A stretch of 64,000 bases of DNA, from the NCBI RefSeq assembly GCF_000424625.1, contig NZ_AUKG01000001.1, forward strand, positions 186,001 to 250,000, given 5' to 3'. Positions 47,564 through 55,201 of the stretch are shown one piece after another; the first letter of the stretch is position 1; every line of letters starts with the position of its first letter. A program made the position numbers and the translations under genes. The notes under the pieces were generated by a model. It ran no database searches. It saw only the letters and a list, made by a program, of their open reading frames with translations, and had not been told where the DNA came from. The stretch comes from Conexibacter woesei Iso977N. GTDB taxonomy: Bacteria; Actinomycetota; Thermoleophilia; Solirubrobacterales; Solirubrobacteraceae.

Positions 47564-49438
47564 GTGGATCCGCTGGCGATCGTCCAGGTCAGTCCGTACC
47601 CGTGGGAGGACCGGCACGAGGTCAACTCCTACGTTCGCCGGTTGAGCGAGGAGCTGACGGGTCGCGGACATCACGTCGTCGTCGCCGCGCCGTCGCGCGA
47701 CGAGGAGGCGGTCCGGCTCACGCGCCGGGCGATCCGCAACGGCGACGTCCTCGGCGAGCCGGGCGAGGTGCGGGTGCTCGCCGTCGGCGAGGTGCTGCCG
47801 ATCAGCGGCAACGGGCGCGGGCGCCCGGCGGTCCCGATCGACGTCGCCCGGACGGTCGAGGAGCTGCTGCTCGTCTCGGCCTTCGACATCTGCCATGTGC
47901 ACGAGCCGTTCGCGCCGTCGGTCTCGTCGGTCGCGCTGCGCCACTCGCGCGCGCTGAACGTCGGGACGTTCCACGCGCCGGCCGAGCGCGTCGTCGCGAC
48001 GCAGGTCGCGCGCAAGCTGGTCACGCTGGTCTTCGGACGGCTCGACGCGCGCCAGGCCGCGTTCGGCGCGACCGCGCAGCTGCTGGACCGCTTCTTCCCC
48101 GCGGAGTACGAGATCGCGCACCCCGGGACGGCGCCGGAGCTCGCGCGGGTCGAGCGCGTCGACGGCGAGCCGCTGCGCCTGGTCTTCCTCGACGTCGAGG
48201 AGCGCCCCGCGCTGCGCGTCTTCCTGCGCGCGCTGCGGCGGCTGGGCACCGACCTGCCGTGGACGGCGACCGTCGTCTCCACGCAGGGCCCGTCGAGCTC
48301 GACGCCGCTGCGCGAGGGGATCCGGGAGCGCGTCAGGTTCGTCGAGGAGCTCGACGAAGCCGAGGCGCTCGCCCACGCCGACGTCCTGATCGCCGCCTCG
48401 TCGGGCGCGCTGCCCGCGCCGGCGCTGGTCGCGCGCGCCAGCGCCGCGGGCGTGATCCCGGTGCTGTCGCGCCTGCCCGTCTACGAGGAGCTGGCCGACG
48501 AGTGCGGGCTGCTGTTCGAGCCGGGCGACGTGGACGTCCTGGCCGCGCAGCTCGCGCGGCTGATCGAGGACGACGCGCTGCGGACACGGCTGCTCGGCTG
48601 CGCGCCCGCGCCCCGCGCGTGGTCGGAGGTCGCCGACCAGGTCGAGGCGTCCTACGCGCGCGTCGTCGACCGCCGCCACGACCTCGACGGCGACCCGGAC
48701 CTCTGGGACCGGATCAAGGACCGCAGGCTGATCGACGTCGACCTGCACATGCACACCGACCACAGCGGCGACTGCGCCACGCCGGTCGAGCACCTCCTGG
48801 CGACCGCGCGCGACGTCGGGCTCGGCGCGATCGCGGTCACCGACCACAACGAGGTCAGCGGCGCCTTCGAGGCCGCGTCGAAGGCCGACGACTTCGGGGT
48901 CAAGATCATCATCGGCGAGGAGGTCAAGACCGCGACGCAGGGCGAGGTCATCGGCCTGTTCCTGAAGGAGAAGATCCCGCGCGGGCTGACGCTGGAGGAG
49001 ACGGTCGCCGAGATCAAGCGCCAGGGCGGGCTGGTCTACGTGCCGCACCCGTTCGACCGCATGCACTCGGTCCCGGACTACGAGCACCTGCTGAAGATCC
49101 TCGACGACATCGACGCGATCGAGGTCTACAACCCGCGCGTCGCGATCGGCTCGTTCAACGAGGAGTCCGAGCGCTTCGCCGCCAAGTACCAGATCGTCCG
49201 GGGTGCCGGTTCTGACTCTCACGTGGCCGCGGGGCTGGGCTCGGTCCGGATCCGGATGCGCGACTTCGACGGGCCGGAGGAGTTCCTCGAGGCCCTGCGC
49301 CACGCGGAGATCACCACGAAGTCGGGCACCCTGCTGTACGTGCAGGCCTTGAAGTTCCTGGAGACCCGGGCGACCCCGAAGGCCGCGCGGCGCGCGCGCC
49401 GGGACCGCCGGATCCGCCGCGCGGCGCGCAAGGGCTGA
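47564..49438 (+). CDS. Glycosyltransferase (GT4-like) fused to a PHP phosphoesterase
   Basis: A 624-residue two-domain protein. Residues ~1-370 resemble a GT-B glycosyltransferase (VQVSPYPWEDRHEVNSYVRRLSEEL, HVHEPFAPS, later LPVYEELADECGLLFEPGD) but the usual EX7E block is weak. Residues ~388-590 form a PHP domain with intact metal motifs: DLHMHTDHSGD (His395, His397, Asp399), VTDHNE, IGEEVKT, VPHPFDR, IEVYNPR and GSDSHV. PHP relatives are TrpH-like nucleotide/RNA phosphoesterases. GTG 47564 follows TAGACT by 7 bp (leaderless). Product unknown. Confidence 0.85.
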   Translation: MDPLAIVQVSPYPWEDRHEVNSYVRRLSEELTGRGHHVVVAAPSRDEEAVRLTRRAIRNGDVLGEPGEVRVLAVGEVLPISGNGRGRPAVPIDVARTVEELLLVSAFDICHVHEPFAPSVSSVALRHSRALNVGTFHAPAERVVATQVARKLVTLVFGRLDARQAAFGATAQLLDRFFPAEYEIAHPGTAPELARVERVDGEPLRLVFLDVEERPALRVFLRALRRLGTDLPWTATVVSTQGPSSSTPLREGIRERVRFVEELDEAEALAHADVLIAASSGALPAPALVARASAAGVIPVLSRLPVYEELADECGLLFEPGDVDVLAAQLARLIEDDALRTRLLGCAPAPRAWSEVADQVEASYARVVDRRHDLDGDPDLWDRIKDRRLIDVDLHMHTDHSGDCATPVEHLLATARDVGLGAIAVTDHNEVSGAFEAASKADDFGVKIIIGEEVKTATQGEVIGLFLKEKIPRGLTLEETVAEIKRQGGLVYVPHPFDRMHSVPDYEHLLKILDDIDAIEVYNPRVAIGSFNEESERFAAKYQIVRGAGSDSHVAAGLGSVRIRMRDFDGPEEFLEALRHAEITTKSGTLLYVQALKFLETRATPKAARRARRDRRIRRAARKG

Positions 49439-50091
49439 TGCAGCCGCAGGGGCCGACTCCGGGACCGTCGAATCCTGGATCGTCCATGCCAGCGACTGAC
49501 GACGAGATCCGCGAGAAGTACCTCGAGCGCGCCATCCGCGAGCTCAACACCCTGACGCGGGAGATCCAGGGCTGCGACGCGTGCCCCCGGGGCGGCATCA
49601 TGCCGGTGCTCGGGTCGGGGCACCCGCAGGCCGACGTGTTCATGCTCAAGCACGCGCCGCTGCCGTCGGAGGTCGAGGAGGGCGTCGCGTTCTACGGCCG
49701 CTCCGGGACCGCGTTGATGAAGGCGCTCAAGCGCCTGCAGATCGACCCGCTGGCGGTCTACGGCACGCTGTGCGCGAAGTGCCCGGTCGGCGATCCGTCG
49801 CTGGCCGACATGGAGTGCGTCGCCCGCGTGATCGAGGAGCTGGCGATCGTCCAGCCCAAGGTCGTGGTCGTCATGGGCGAGGACGCGTTGGGGATCTTGA
49901 ACGATCTCAACGTCCCATTGTCGAAGCCGCTGGAGTACGTGCCGGGTGCGCGCCAGCAGCTGACGCCGTCGATCGACGCGATCGTCACCCCGAACATCGA
50001 CGAGTGCCTGGACGAGGAGGACGCCAAGCGCGCCTTCTGGTCCGCCTTCCGGGTCTTGGGCGAGTGGTACGCGGACTTGCCGCCGTTCTAG
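49438..50091 (+). CDS. Uracil-DNA-glycosylase-fold Fe-S protein with altered active site
   Basis: A 217-residue protein aligning with family 4 UDGs by CDACPRGG (Cys46, Cys49), KCP (Cys115), MEC (Cys127) and VQPKVVVVMGEDALGIL, so a [4Fe-4S] cluster is likely. The catalytic GEAPG block is replaced by LKHAPLPSEVEEGVAFYG, and the HPS motif by TPNIDE, so normal uracil excision is doubtful. ATG 49438 shares a base with the previous stop (TGATG); ATG 49486 is an alternative. Overlaps the next gene by 28 bp. Confidence 0.78.
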   Translation: MQPQGPTPGPSNPGSSMPATDDEIREKYLERAIRELNTLTREIQGCDACPRGGIMPVLGSGHPQADVFMLKHAPLPSEVEEGVAFYGRSGTALMKALKRLQIDPLAVYGTLCAKCPVGDPSLADMECVARVIEELAIVQPKVVVVMGEDALGILNDLNVPLSKPLEYVPGARQQLTPSIDAIVTPNIDECLDEEDAKRAFWSAFRVLGEWYADLPPF

Positions 50092-50780
50092 GCGTCGGGA
50101 TCGCGGCGCAGCTGTACTTCCTGCTCGCGCCGTCGCTCCCGGTCATCAACGACGTCGAGACGTCGATCGTCGTCGCGTTCAGCGTCGGCGCGGCGTTCAC
50201 GTACGCGTTGATCGCGGGGGTCGTCCCGGTGAGCGATTCTCCGCCGCTGTTGTGGTTGATGGCCGCGGGCGGGCTGCTGCTGATGGCCGCGTTCAACGTG
50301 GCGGACTTCGGCGCGGCGGCGACGCCTGTGGAGGCGATCGCCTACGCGGGGTTCGGCGCGGTCTTCGCGGTCGGGCTGCTGGCGCCGTCGCTGGCGATCG
50401 CGCTGCCGCTGTTCGTGGCGGGGATCGACATCATCTCGACGTTCGCGGGCGGACCGAGCGAGACGCTGGGCAACGCCGGGATCACCCAGCGCGGCGACCC
50501 GCTGTCGCTGGAGATGCCGGACTGGGGCACGCACCTGCCGGCGGGGCGGATCGGGATCTCCGACGCGGTCTTCGCGGGCGTTTTCCTCTTGTACGTCCGG
50601 CGCTACGGGCTGCGCCCGCGGGCGACGGCGTTCGGGTTGTGGATCGCCGCGGTCGTGGCGATCGTGCTGAAGGTCTGGCTGGACAGGGCGATCCCGCTGC
50701 TGCCGCTGAGCGCCGCCGCCTACTTCCTCGTGAACCTGGATCGCATGCCGGCGTTGCTTCGGGCGGCAGACGAGGCGTAG
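50064..50780 (+). CDS. Presenilin/signal-peptide-peptidase-like (A22) membrane protein, candidate
   Basis: A 238-residue protein with about seven membrane helices. Three features match A22 intramembrane aspartyl proteases in order: Asp122 inside a helix (FVAGIDIISTF), Asp167 at the start of another (RIGISDAVFAGVFLLY; GxSD for GxGD) after a ~40-residue loop, and PLLPL (211-215) in the last helix, where PAL is expected. The helix between (FGLWIAAVVAIVLKVW) fits TM8. It is shorter than archaeal homologues. GTG 50064 overlaps the Fe-S gene. Alternatively just an uncharacterised membrane protein. Confidence 0.6.
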   Translation: MVRGLAAVLGVGIAAQLYFLLAPSLPVINDVETSIVVAFSVGAAFTYALIAGVVPVSDSPPLLWLMAAGGLLLMAAFNVADFGAAATPVEAIAYAGFGAVFAVGLLAPSLAIALPLFVAGIDIISTFAGGPSETLGNAGITQRGDPLSLEMPDWGTHLPAGRIGISDAVFAGVFLLYVRRYGLRPRATAFGLWIAAVVAIVLKVWLDRAIPLLPLSAAAYFLVNLDRMPALLRAADEA

Positions 50781-50789
50781 CCTCGTCCC

Positions 50790-50981
50790 ATGTCCCTCGA
50801 GGAGCACACGCTGGAGCAGGCGGGTGAGCGCTGCGAGGAGTGCGGGGCCAAGCTGACCGAGGGCGAGCTGCAGCTCGCCCTCGAGCGCAGCGGCCCCAAC
50901 CTGTGCAGCACCCACCTGGCCGAGCTGGACACCGACGCCGTCGAAGACGCCGACGACCCACCGGGCGCGCCGGCCGCGTAG
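50790..50981 (+). CDS. Small Cys-rich (zinc-ribbon-like) protein
   Basis: A 63-residue protein with CEECGAKLTEGEL and LCSTHLAEL: a C-x2-C pair plus Cys/His 22-25 residues later, a possible Zn site. The C-terminal tail is Asp/Pro-rich. ATG 50790 is 6 bp after TAGCCT (whose TAG is the previous stop), so it could also be transcribed alone as a leaderless mRNA. Function unknown; position suggests membership in the preceding cluster. Confidence 0.68.
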   Translation: MSLEEHTLEQAGERCEECGAKLTEGELQLALERSGPNLCSTHLAELDTDAVEDADDPPGAPAA

Positions 50982-51048
50982 TCGCGCCCGGCCGGAGTCA
51001 TCTCGCCGCGCGGCGGAGTGACCTCGCGGCGCGCGGCTGCGGGACGGC

Positions 51049-51390
51049 TCAGCTCGCGATCGGGCGGTGCTCGCCTTCGCGGGCGAAGATCTCGACGCCT
51101 TGGACGATGACGTCGCCGCGGATCTCGTAGAAGCCGCCGAGGTGCCAGATGCCGTCCTCGTCGTCGATGACGATCCAGGCGGTGATCTGCCTGCCGTCGG
51201 CGACGACGCCGCGGATGTCGATGCGGGTGCGGCCGCCGTGTAACCGGTGGGCGGTGATGTAGTCGACGGCGCGGTCGAAGCGGTCGCCGGAGTGCGGCCA
51301 GCGGATCACCGCGTGCTCGTCGAGCTGCTCCTGCGCGGCCGCGAAGTCGCCCTTGCGCAGCGCGCGCCAGAGCCGGTCCACCGGGTTCAT
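51049..51390 (-). CDS. NTF2/SnoaL-like protein
   Basis: A 113-residue cone-shaped NTF2-like fold: N-terminal helices (NPVDRLWRALRKGDFAAAQEQL), then HAVIRWPHSGDRFDRAVDY and strands (GRQITAWIVIDDEDGIWHLGGFYEIRGD), typical of SnoaL-like/polyketide cyclase superfamily members of unknown substrate. ATG 51390 overlaps the stop of the quinone oxidoreductase by 4 bp (ATGA), so they form a two-gene operon. Enzymatic or binding role cannot be told. Confidence 0.82.
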   Translation of the reverse strand: MNPVDRLWRALRKGDFAAAQEQLDEHAVIRWPHSGDRFDRAVDYITAHRLHGGRTRIDIRGVVADGRQITAWIVIDDEDGIWHLGGFYEIRGDVIVQGVEIFAREGEHRPIAS

Positions 51391-52331
51391 GCGTCTCCCA
51401 TCGTCAGGACGATCTTGCCGAGCTTGCCTCCCGCCGCGAAGCGCTCGTAGGCCTCGGGCGCCTGCTCGAGCGGGAACGTCTCGGCGATCGGCACGTCGAT
51501 CGCGCCGCGCGCCACGAGCGGCAGGACGTGGCGTTCGACCTGCCGCGCGGCGAGCGCCTTCTCCTCGAACGGCCGCGCCCGCAGTGTCGAGGCGCTGATC
51601 CTGCCGCGCTTGCCCATCAGCGCGCCGAGGTTCAGCTCCGCCTTCGCGCCGGCCGAGATCCCGATCACGACGATCCGCCCGAGCGTGTTGAGCGCCTTGA
51701 CGTTGCCGGCGAGGTTCGGCGCGCCGACGAGCTCCAGGATCACGTCGAAGGTCCCCTCGACATCGTCCGGCACGCAGACCGTGTGCGCGCCGAGCTCGCC
51801 CATCGCCGCGTGGTGGTCCTCGTTGCGCACCGACGCGACGACCTCCGCACCCGTCGTGCGCGCCAGCTGCACCGCCGCGGTCCCGACGCCGCCCGCCGCG
51901 CCGTGGATCAGCAGCCGCTCGCCGGCCTTCAGGTCGCCCTGCGTGAACAGCGCGTCGTGCGCGGTCGTGAAGACCTCCGCGAACCCGCCCGCCTGCGCCC
52001 AGCCGAGGCCGTCCGGGACCGGCATCAGCAGCCGCTCGTGGACGACCAGCAGCTCGCCCTGCCCGCCGCCGCCCACGAACCCCATGACGCGGTCGCCGAC
52101 CGCGAACCGCGTCGCGTCGGGACCAACCGCCGCGACCTCGCCCGCGACGTCGAGCCCCGGGATGTCCTGCGGCCAGCCCGCGGGCGCCGGGTAGAGCCCG
52201 CGCTTCTGCATCATGTCGGCGCCGTTGAGCGCCGCGGCACGCACCCGGATCAGGACCTCGCCGTCGCCGGGCGTGGGATCGGGATGGTCTTCGACGCGGA
52301 TCTCTCCGTCGCGGACGGTGGCGGCTCGCAT
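51387..52331 (-). CDS. Quinone oxidoreductase / zinc-independent MDR alcohol dehydrogenase
   Basis: A 314-residue medium-chain dehydrogenase of the NADPH:quinone oxidoreductase group. N-terminal MRAATVRDGEIRVEDHP, LNGADMMQKRGLYP (no catalytic zinc cysteines), IPGLDVAGEVAAVG, cofactor motif HGAAGGVGTAAVQLA and VILELVGAP. ATG 52331 is the consensus start; frame upstream is shadow. Probably reduces quinones or reactive enals. Coupled to the NTF2-like gene. Confidence 0.92.
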   Translation of the reverse strand: MRAATVRDGEIRVEDHPDPTPGDGEVLIRVRAAALNGADMMQKRGLYPAPAGWPQDIPGLDVAGEVAAVGPDATRFAVGDRVMGFVGGGGQGELLVVHERLLMPVPDGLGWAQAGGFAEVFTTAHDALFTQGDLKAGERLLIHGAAGGVGTAAVQLARTTGAEVVASVRNEDHHAAMGELGAHTVCVPDDVEGTFDVILELVGAPNLAGNVKALNTLGRIVVIGISAGAKAELNLGALMGKRGRISASTLRARPFEEKALAARQVERHVLPLVARGAIDVPIAETFPLEQAPEAYERFAAGGKLGKIVLTMGDA

Positions 52332-52471
52332 GGGTCGCAACCTACCCAAGCGATCCGGCGGCAACCGACCGGCCGCGCGTGGTTCGCCGCGAAGTCTGCG
52401 CGAAGTCGTAACAACCTCCGTTACCTCCGAGGGAATTGGCTGGGCATGCTGGAGCAGGCAAGTTCCCCGCC

Positions 52472-53917
52472 ATGACCTCTCCCCCTCACACCCCAAGTCG
52501 CGCCGCCCTGGCCGTCCTGCTCTGCGGGACGTTCATGGCGTCGCTCGACACCGCGATCGTCAACGTCGCCGGGCCCGCGATCCAGAGCGATGTGGGCGTC
52601 TCCGGCGCGGCGCTGCAGCTCGTCGTGTCCGGCTACGCGCTCGCGTACGCCGCGCTGCTGATCACCGGCGCGCGGCTCGGCGACGACCACGGGCACCGGC
52701 GGCTGTTCCTGGCCGGGCTGGCCGGTTTCACGTTGATGTCCTTGCTCGCCGGCCTGGCGTGGTCGACGCCGGTCCTGATCGCCGCCCGGATCGGACAGGG
52801 CGTCGCGGCCGCCGCGATGGGCCCGCAGGTGATGACCGTGATCCAGCTGCAATATGAAGGCGCGGCGCGGATGAAGGCGATGGCGTTGCTGGCGACCGTG
52901 GTGTCGGCGGGCGTCGTGGCCGGGCAGGTGCTCGGCGGGCTGCTCGTCGACCTGGACCTCTTCGGCGCGTCGTGGCGCCCGGTGTTCCTCATCAACGTGC
53001 CGGCCGGGCTGGCGCTGCTGGCGATCGGCCCGCGGCTGCTGCCGGTCACCAAGCGCCCGAGCGGGCGCAGGATGGACTGGCTCGGCGTCGTGCTCGTCAC
53101 CGACATCATCACCTTGGCGATGGTCCCGCTGGTCTTCGGCCATCAGGTCGGTTGGGCGTGGTGGACGTGGGCGTGCCTGGCCGCCGCGGTCCCGTCGGCG
53201 TTGTTGTTGGTGTTGCACCTGCGGCGTGTGATCGCCCGCGGCGGCGCGCCCGTCGCCGACGTGCGGCTGCTGGCCGCGCCGCGGTTCGGGCTCGGGATGG
53301 CCGCGACGACCGCGGTGATGGTCGCCTACGGCGGCTTCCTGTTCACGATGACGCTGCACCTGCAGCAGGGGCTCGGCGACTCGCCGCTGCGCTCGGGGCT
53401 GACGTTCGTGCCATACGCGCTGGGGTTCGCGGCGACATCGCTGACCGTGCCCGCGCTGGCGGCGGGCGTGCAGCGGCGGCTGGCGCCGCTCGGGCTGGCG
53501 GCCAGCGCCGCGGGCTACGCCGGGCTGGGGCTGGCGACGCACGGCGGCGCGTGGCATGACGCGGTCGCGCTGCCGCTGCTGCTGGTCGCGGGCGCCGGGT
53601 TCGGCGCGGGCTACTCGCAGGTGATCACGCGGTCGATCGTGACCGTCCCGCTCGCACAGGCCCACGATGCGTCCGGGCTGTTCAACACCATCAACATGCT
53701 CGGCTTCGCGCTCGGCGTGGCGACGCTGGGCAGCGCGTTCCTGAGCGCGGTCGGCGCGCCGACGCCGGCCGAGACCGGTGGCGCGTTCGGCGACGTGGCG
53801 CTCGGCTGCGGCGCGCTGTCGCTGGCGGCGGCCGCGTTCACGCTCCTGCTCGCGCGGGCCGAGGCGGGCGATCGGACGAATGCGGAGGAGGCCGCACCGG
53901 TGATGGCGGCGGCATGA
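52472..53917 (+). CDS. MFS drug efflux transporter (DHA2 type)
   Basis: A 481-residue, 14-helix major facilitator: MASLDTAIVNVAGPAIQ in helix 1, ARLGDDHGHRRLFLAG (motif A) and a motif C-like region at VVAGQVLGGLLVD. ATG 52472. A second DHA2 pump in this window, only distantly similar to that at 13588, with no regulator gene or operator repeats nearby. The M48 protease follows within 13 bp on the same strand. Confidence 0.92.
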   Translation: MTSPPHTPSRAALAVLLCGTFMASLDTAIVNVAGPAIQSDVGVSGAALQLVVSGYALAYAALLITGARLGDDHGHRRLFLAGLAGFTLMSLLAGLAWSTPVLIAARIGQGVAAAAMGPQVMTVIQLQYEGAARMKAMALLATVVSAGVVAGQVLGGLLVDLDLFGASWRPVFLINVPAGLALLAIGPRLLPVTKRPSGRRMDWLGVVLVTDIITLAMVPLVFGHQVGWAWWTWACLAAAVPSALLLVLHLRRVIARGGAPVADVRLLAAPRFGLGMAATTAVMVAYGGFLFTMTLHLQQGLGDSPLRSGLTFVPYALGFAATSLTVPALAAGVQRRLAPLGLAASAAGYAGLGLATHGGAWHDAVALPLLLVAGAGFGAGYSQVITRSIVTVPLAQAHDASGLFNTINMLGFALGVATLGSAFLSAVGAPTPAETGGAFGDVALGCGALSLAAAAFTLLLARAEAGDRTNAEEAAPVMAAA

Positions 53918-53930
53918 GAGCATGTGCGCC

Positions 53931-54926
53931 ATGAGCACGCTCCCGGTCGACGGCTACCAGCTCGAAGGCATCTCGCCGCGGGCCTTCGAACACCCCGCCG
54001 ACCGGGCGGCGACCGCCGCACTGGCCACGATCCCGGGGCTGGACCAGGTCGTCCGCAAGCTGATCGAGCTCGGCTACGAGCGCGCGCTGCGGGCGGCCTA
54101 CCTGGGGTCGTCGGTGCGCCTCGGGCCGGACCAGCTCGGCGACACGTGGAACCTGCACAACCAGGTCTTCAAGACGCTCGACATCGACCAGGTGCCGGAG
54201 CTGTACATCACGCAGATGCCGTTCGCGAACGCATCGACGATCGGCTCGGGCAAGCCGATCGTGGTGGTCAACAGCGAGTTGGTGCGGTTGCTCGGGCGGG
54301 CCGAGCGGCGAGCGGTCCTGGCCCACGAGGCGGGGCACGTCCTGGCCGACCACGTCATGTACCACACGGCCTTGGTGATCCTGATCCGGCTCGGGTCGTC
54401 GCTGCCGATCATCGCGGGGCTGCCGGTGATGGCGGTGCGGCGCGCGTTGATGGAGTGGTACCGCGCGGCCGAGCTGTCCTGCGACCGCGCGGCGGCGCTG
54501 GCGACGCGCGACCCGGAGGCGGTGTGCCGGACGCTGATGGTCCTCGCCGCGGGCGCGGAGGCCGACCAGCTCGACCTCGGGCAGTTCATGGCCCAGGCCC
54601 AGGACTTCGAGAGCGGCGGCAGCGGGCTGGAGAAGCTGTCGCGCATGTTCCTGGACCTGAACATGACCCACCCGCTGCCGGTGCGGCGCGCGCAGCAGCT
54701 GATGGCGTGGGTGCAGTCGGGCGACTACGACCGGATCGTCGACGGTGACTACATGAAGCGCGGCGAGGAGCCGCCGGCCCGGGCCGAGGCCGGCGAGGCC
54801 GCCGCGCACTACGCGGACCGGTTCCGGTCGGCGTTCAGGGAGGCGGGCGATGCGGTGGGCAGCGCGACGGACCAGCTCGCCGACTGGCTGCGCAAGGACC
54901 GCGGCGGGGACGGCGGCGGCGAGTAG
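53931..54926 (+). CDS. M48-family zinc metallopeptidase
   Basis: A 331-residue Ste24/HtpX-like peptidase. Zinc motif HEAGH in RRAVLAHEAGHVLADHV, third ligand Glu in WYRAAELSCDRAAALA, and a hydrophobic segment between them (ALVILIRLGSSLPIIAGLPVMAV), so it is probably membrane-associated. The C-terminal ~70 residues are acidic, helical and Gly-rich. ATG 53931 is preferred; ATG 53922 gives three more residues. The stop lies in the loop of a GC-rich hairpin. Confidence 0.9.
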   Translation: MSTLPVDGYQLEGISPRAFEHPADRAATAALATIPGLDQVVRKLIELGYERALRAAYLGSSVRLGPDQLGDTWNLHNQVFKTLDIDQVPELYITQMPFANASTIGSGKPIVVVNSELVRLLGRAERRAVLAHEAGHVLADHVMYHTALVILIRLGSSLPIIAGLPVMAVRRALMEWYRAAELSCDRAAALATRDPEAVCRTLMVLAAGAEADQLDLGQFMAQAQDFESGGSGLEKLSRMFLDLNMTHPLPVRRAQQLMAWVQSGDYDRIVDGDYMKRGEEPPARAEAGEAAAHYADRFRSAFREAGDAVGSATDQLADWLRKDRGGDGGGE

Positions 54927-54937
54927 CGCCGCCGCCG
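54911..54937 (+). terminator. GC hairpin containing the M48 stop codon
   Basis: CGGCGGCGGCG-AGTAG-CGCCGCCGCCG, an 11-bp perfect stem whose 5-nt loop includes the TAG at 54924-54926. May terminate the transcript; no T-tract. Confidence 0.45.
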
Positions 54938-54947
54938 CGCCAGGCGT

Positions 54948-55201
54948 CTAGAGCAGCTCGACCGCGTAGCTCGGCACGCGCGTGTCGTGGACGACGACGG
55001 CGACCGGCGCCTGGAGTGCCCAGGCGCGGATCGCGGCGCGGACGTCCGGAGCGACAGGCGTCGCGAGGTCGATCTGGACGGCGTTGCGCTGCGGGTCCGA
55101 GGAGGTCTCGACGAGCGCCTGGTCGTACAGCTGCGGCCAGCGGCGCCCGAACTCGTCCTGGACGTCGCCGAGCTCGCGCCAGGTCGAGCGGACCGCGCCT
55201 A
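54948..55201 (-). pseudogene. 3' remnant of an unidentified gene
   Basis: About 80 codons with good actinobacterial coding character (RSTWRELGDVQDEFGRRWPQ, later RNAVQIDLATPVAPDVRAAI) ending at a normal stop. It has no ATG, GTG or TTG until far inside the GNAT gene (55598), where the frame is plainly shadow. Its pattern resembles the C-terminal end of small secreted or periplasmic actinobacterial proteins. Most simply, the 5' part was deleted when it became joined to the GNAT gene's 3' end. A non-standard start (CTG) cannot be excluded. Confidence 0.5.

Noticed and set aside
47423-49303. 626-codon minus-strand frame opposite the GT-PHP gene
   Set aside because: Asp/Arg/Leu-rich antisense shadow; the plus strand has intact PHP motifs.
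52421-53938. 505-codon minus-strand frame opposite the second MFS gene
   Set aside because: Low-complexity Arg/Gln/His composition; the plus-strand MFS protein is clearly the real gene.
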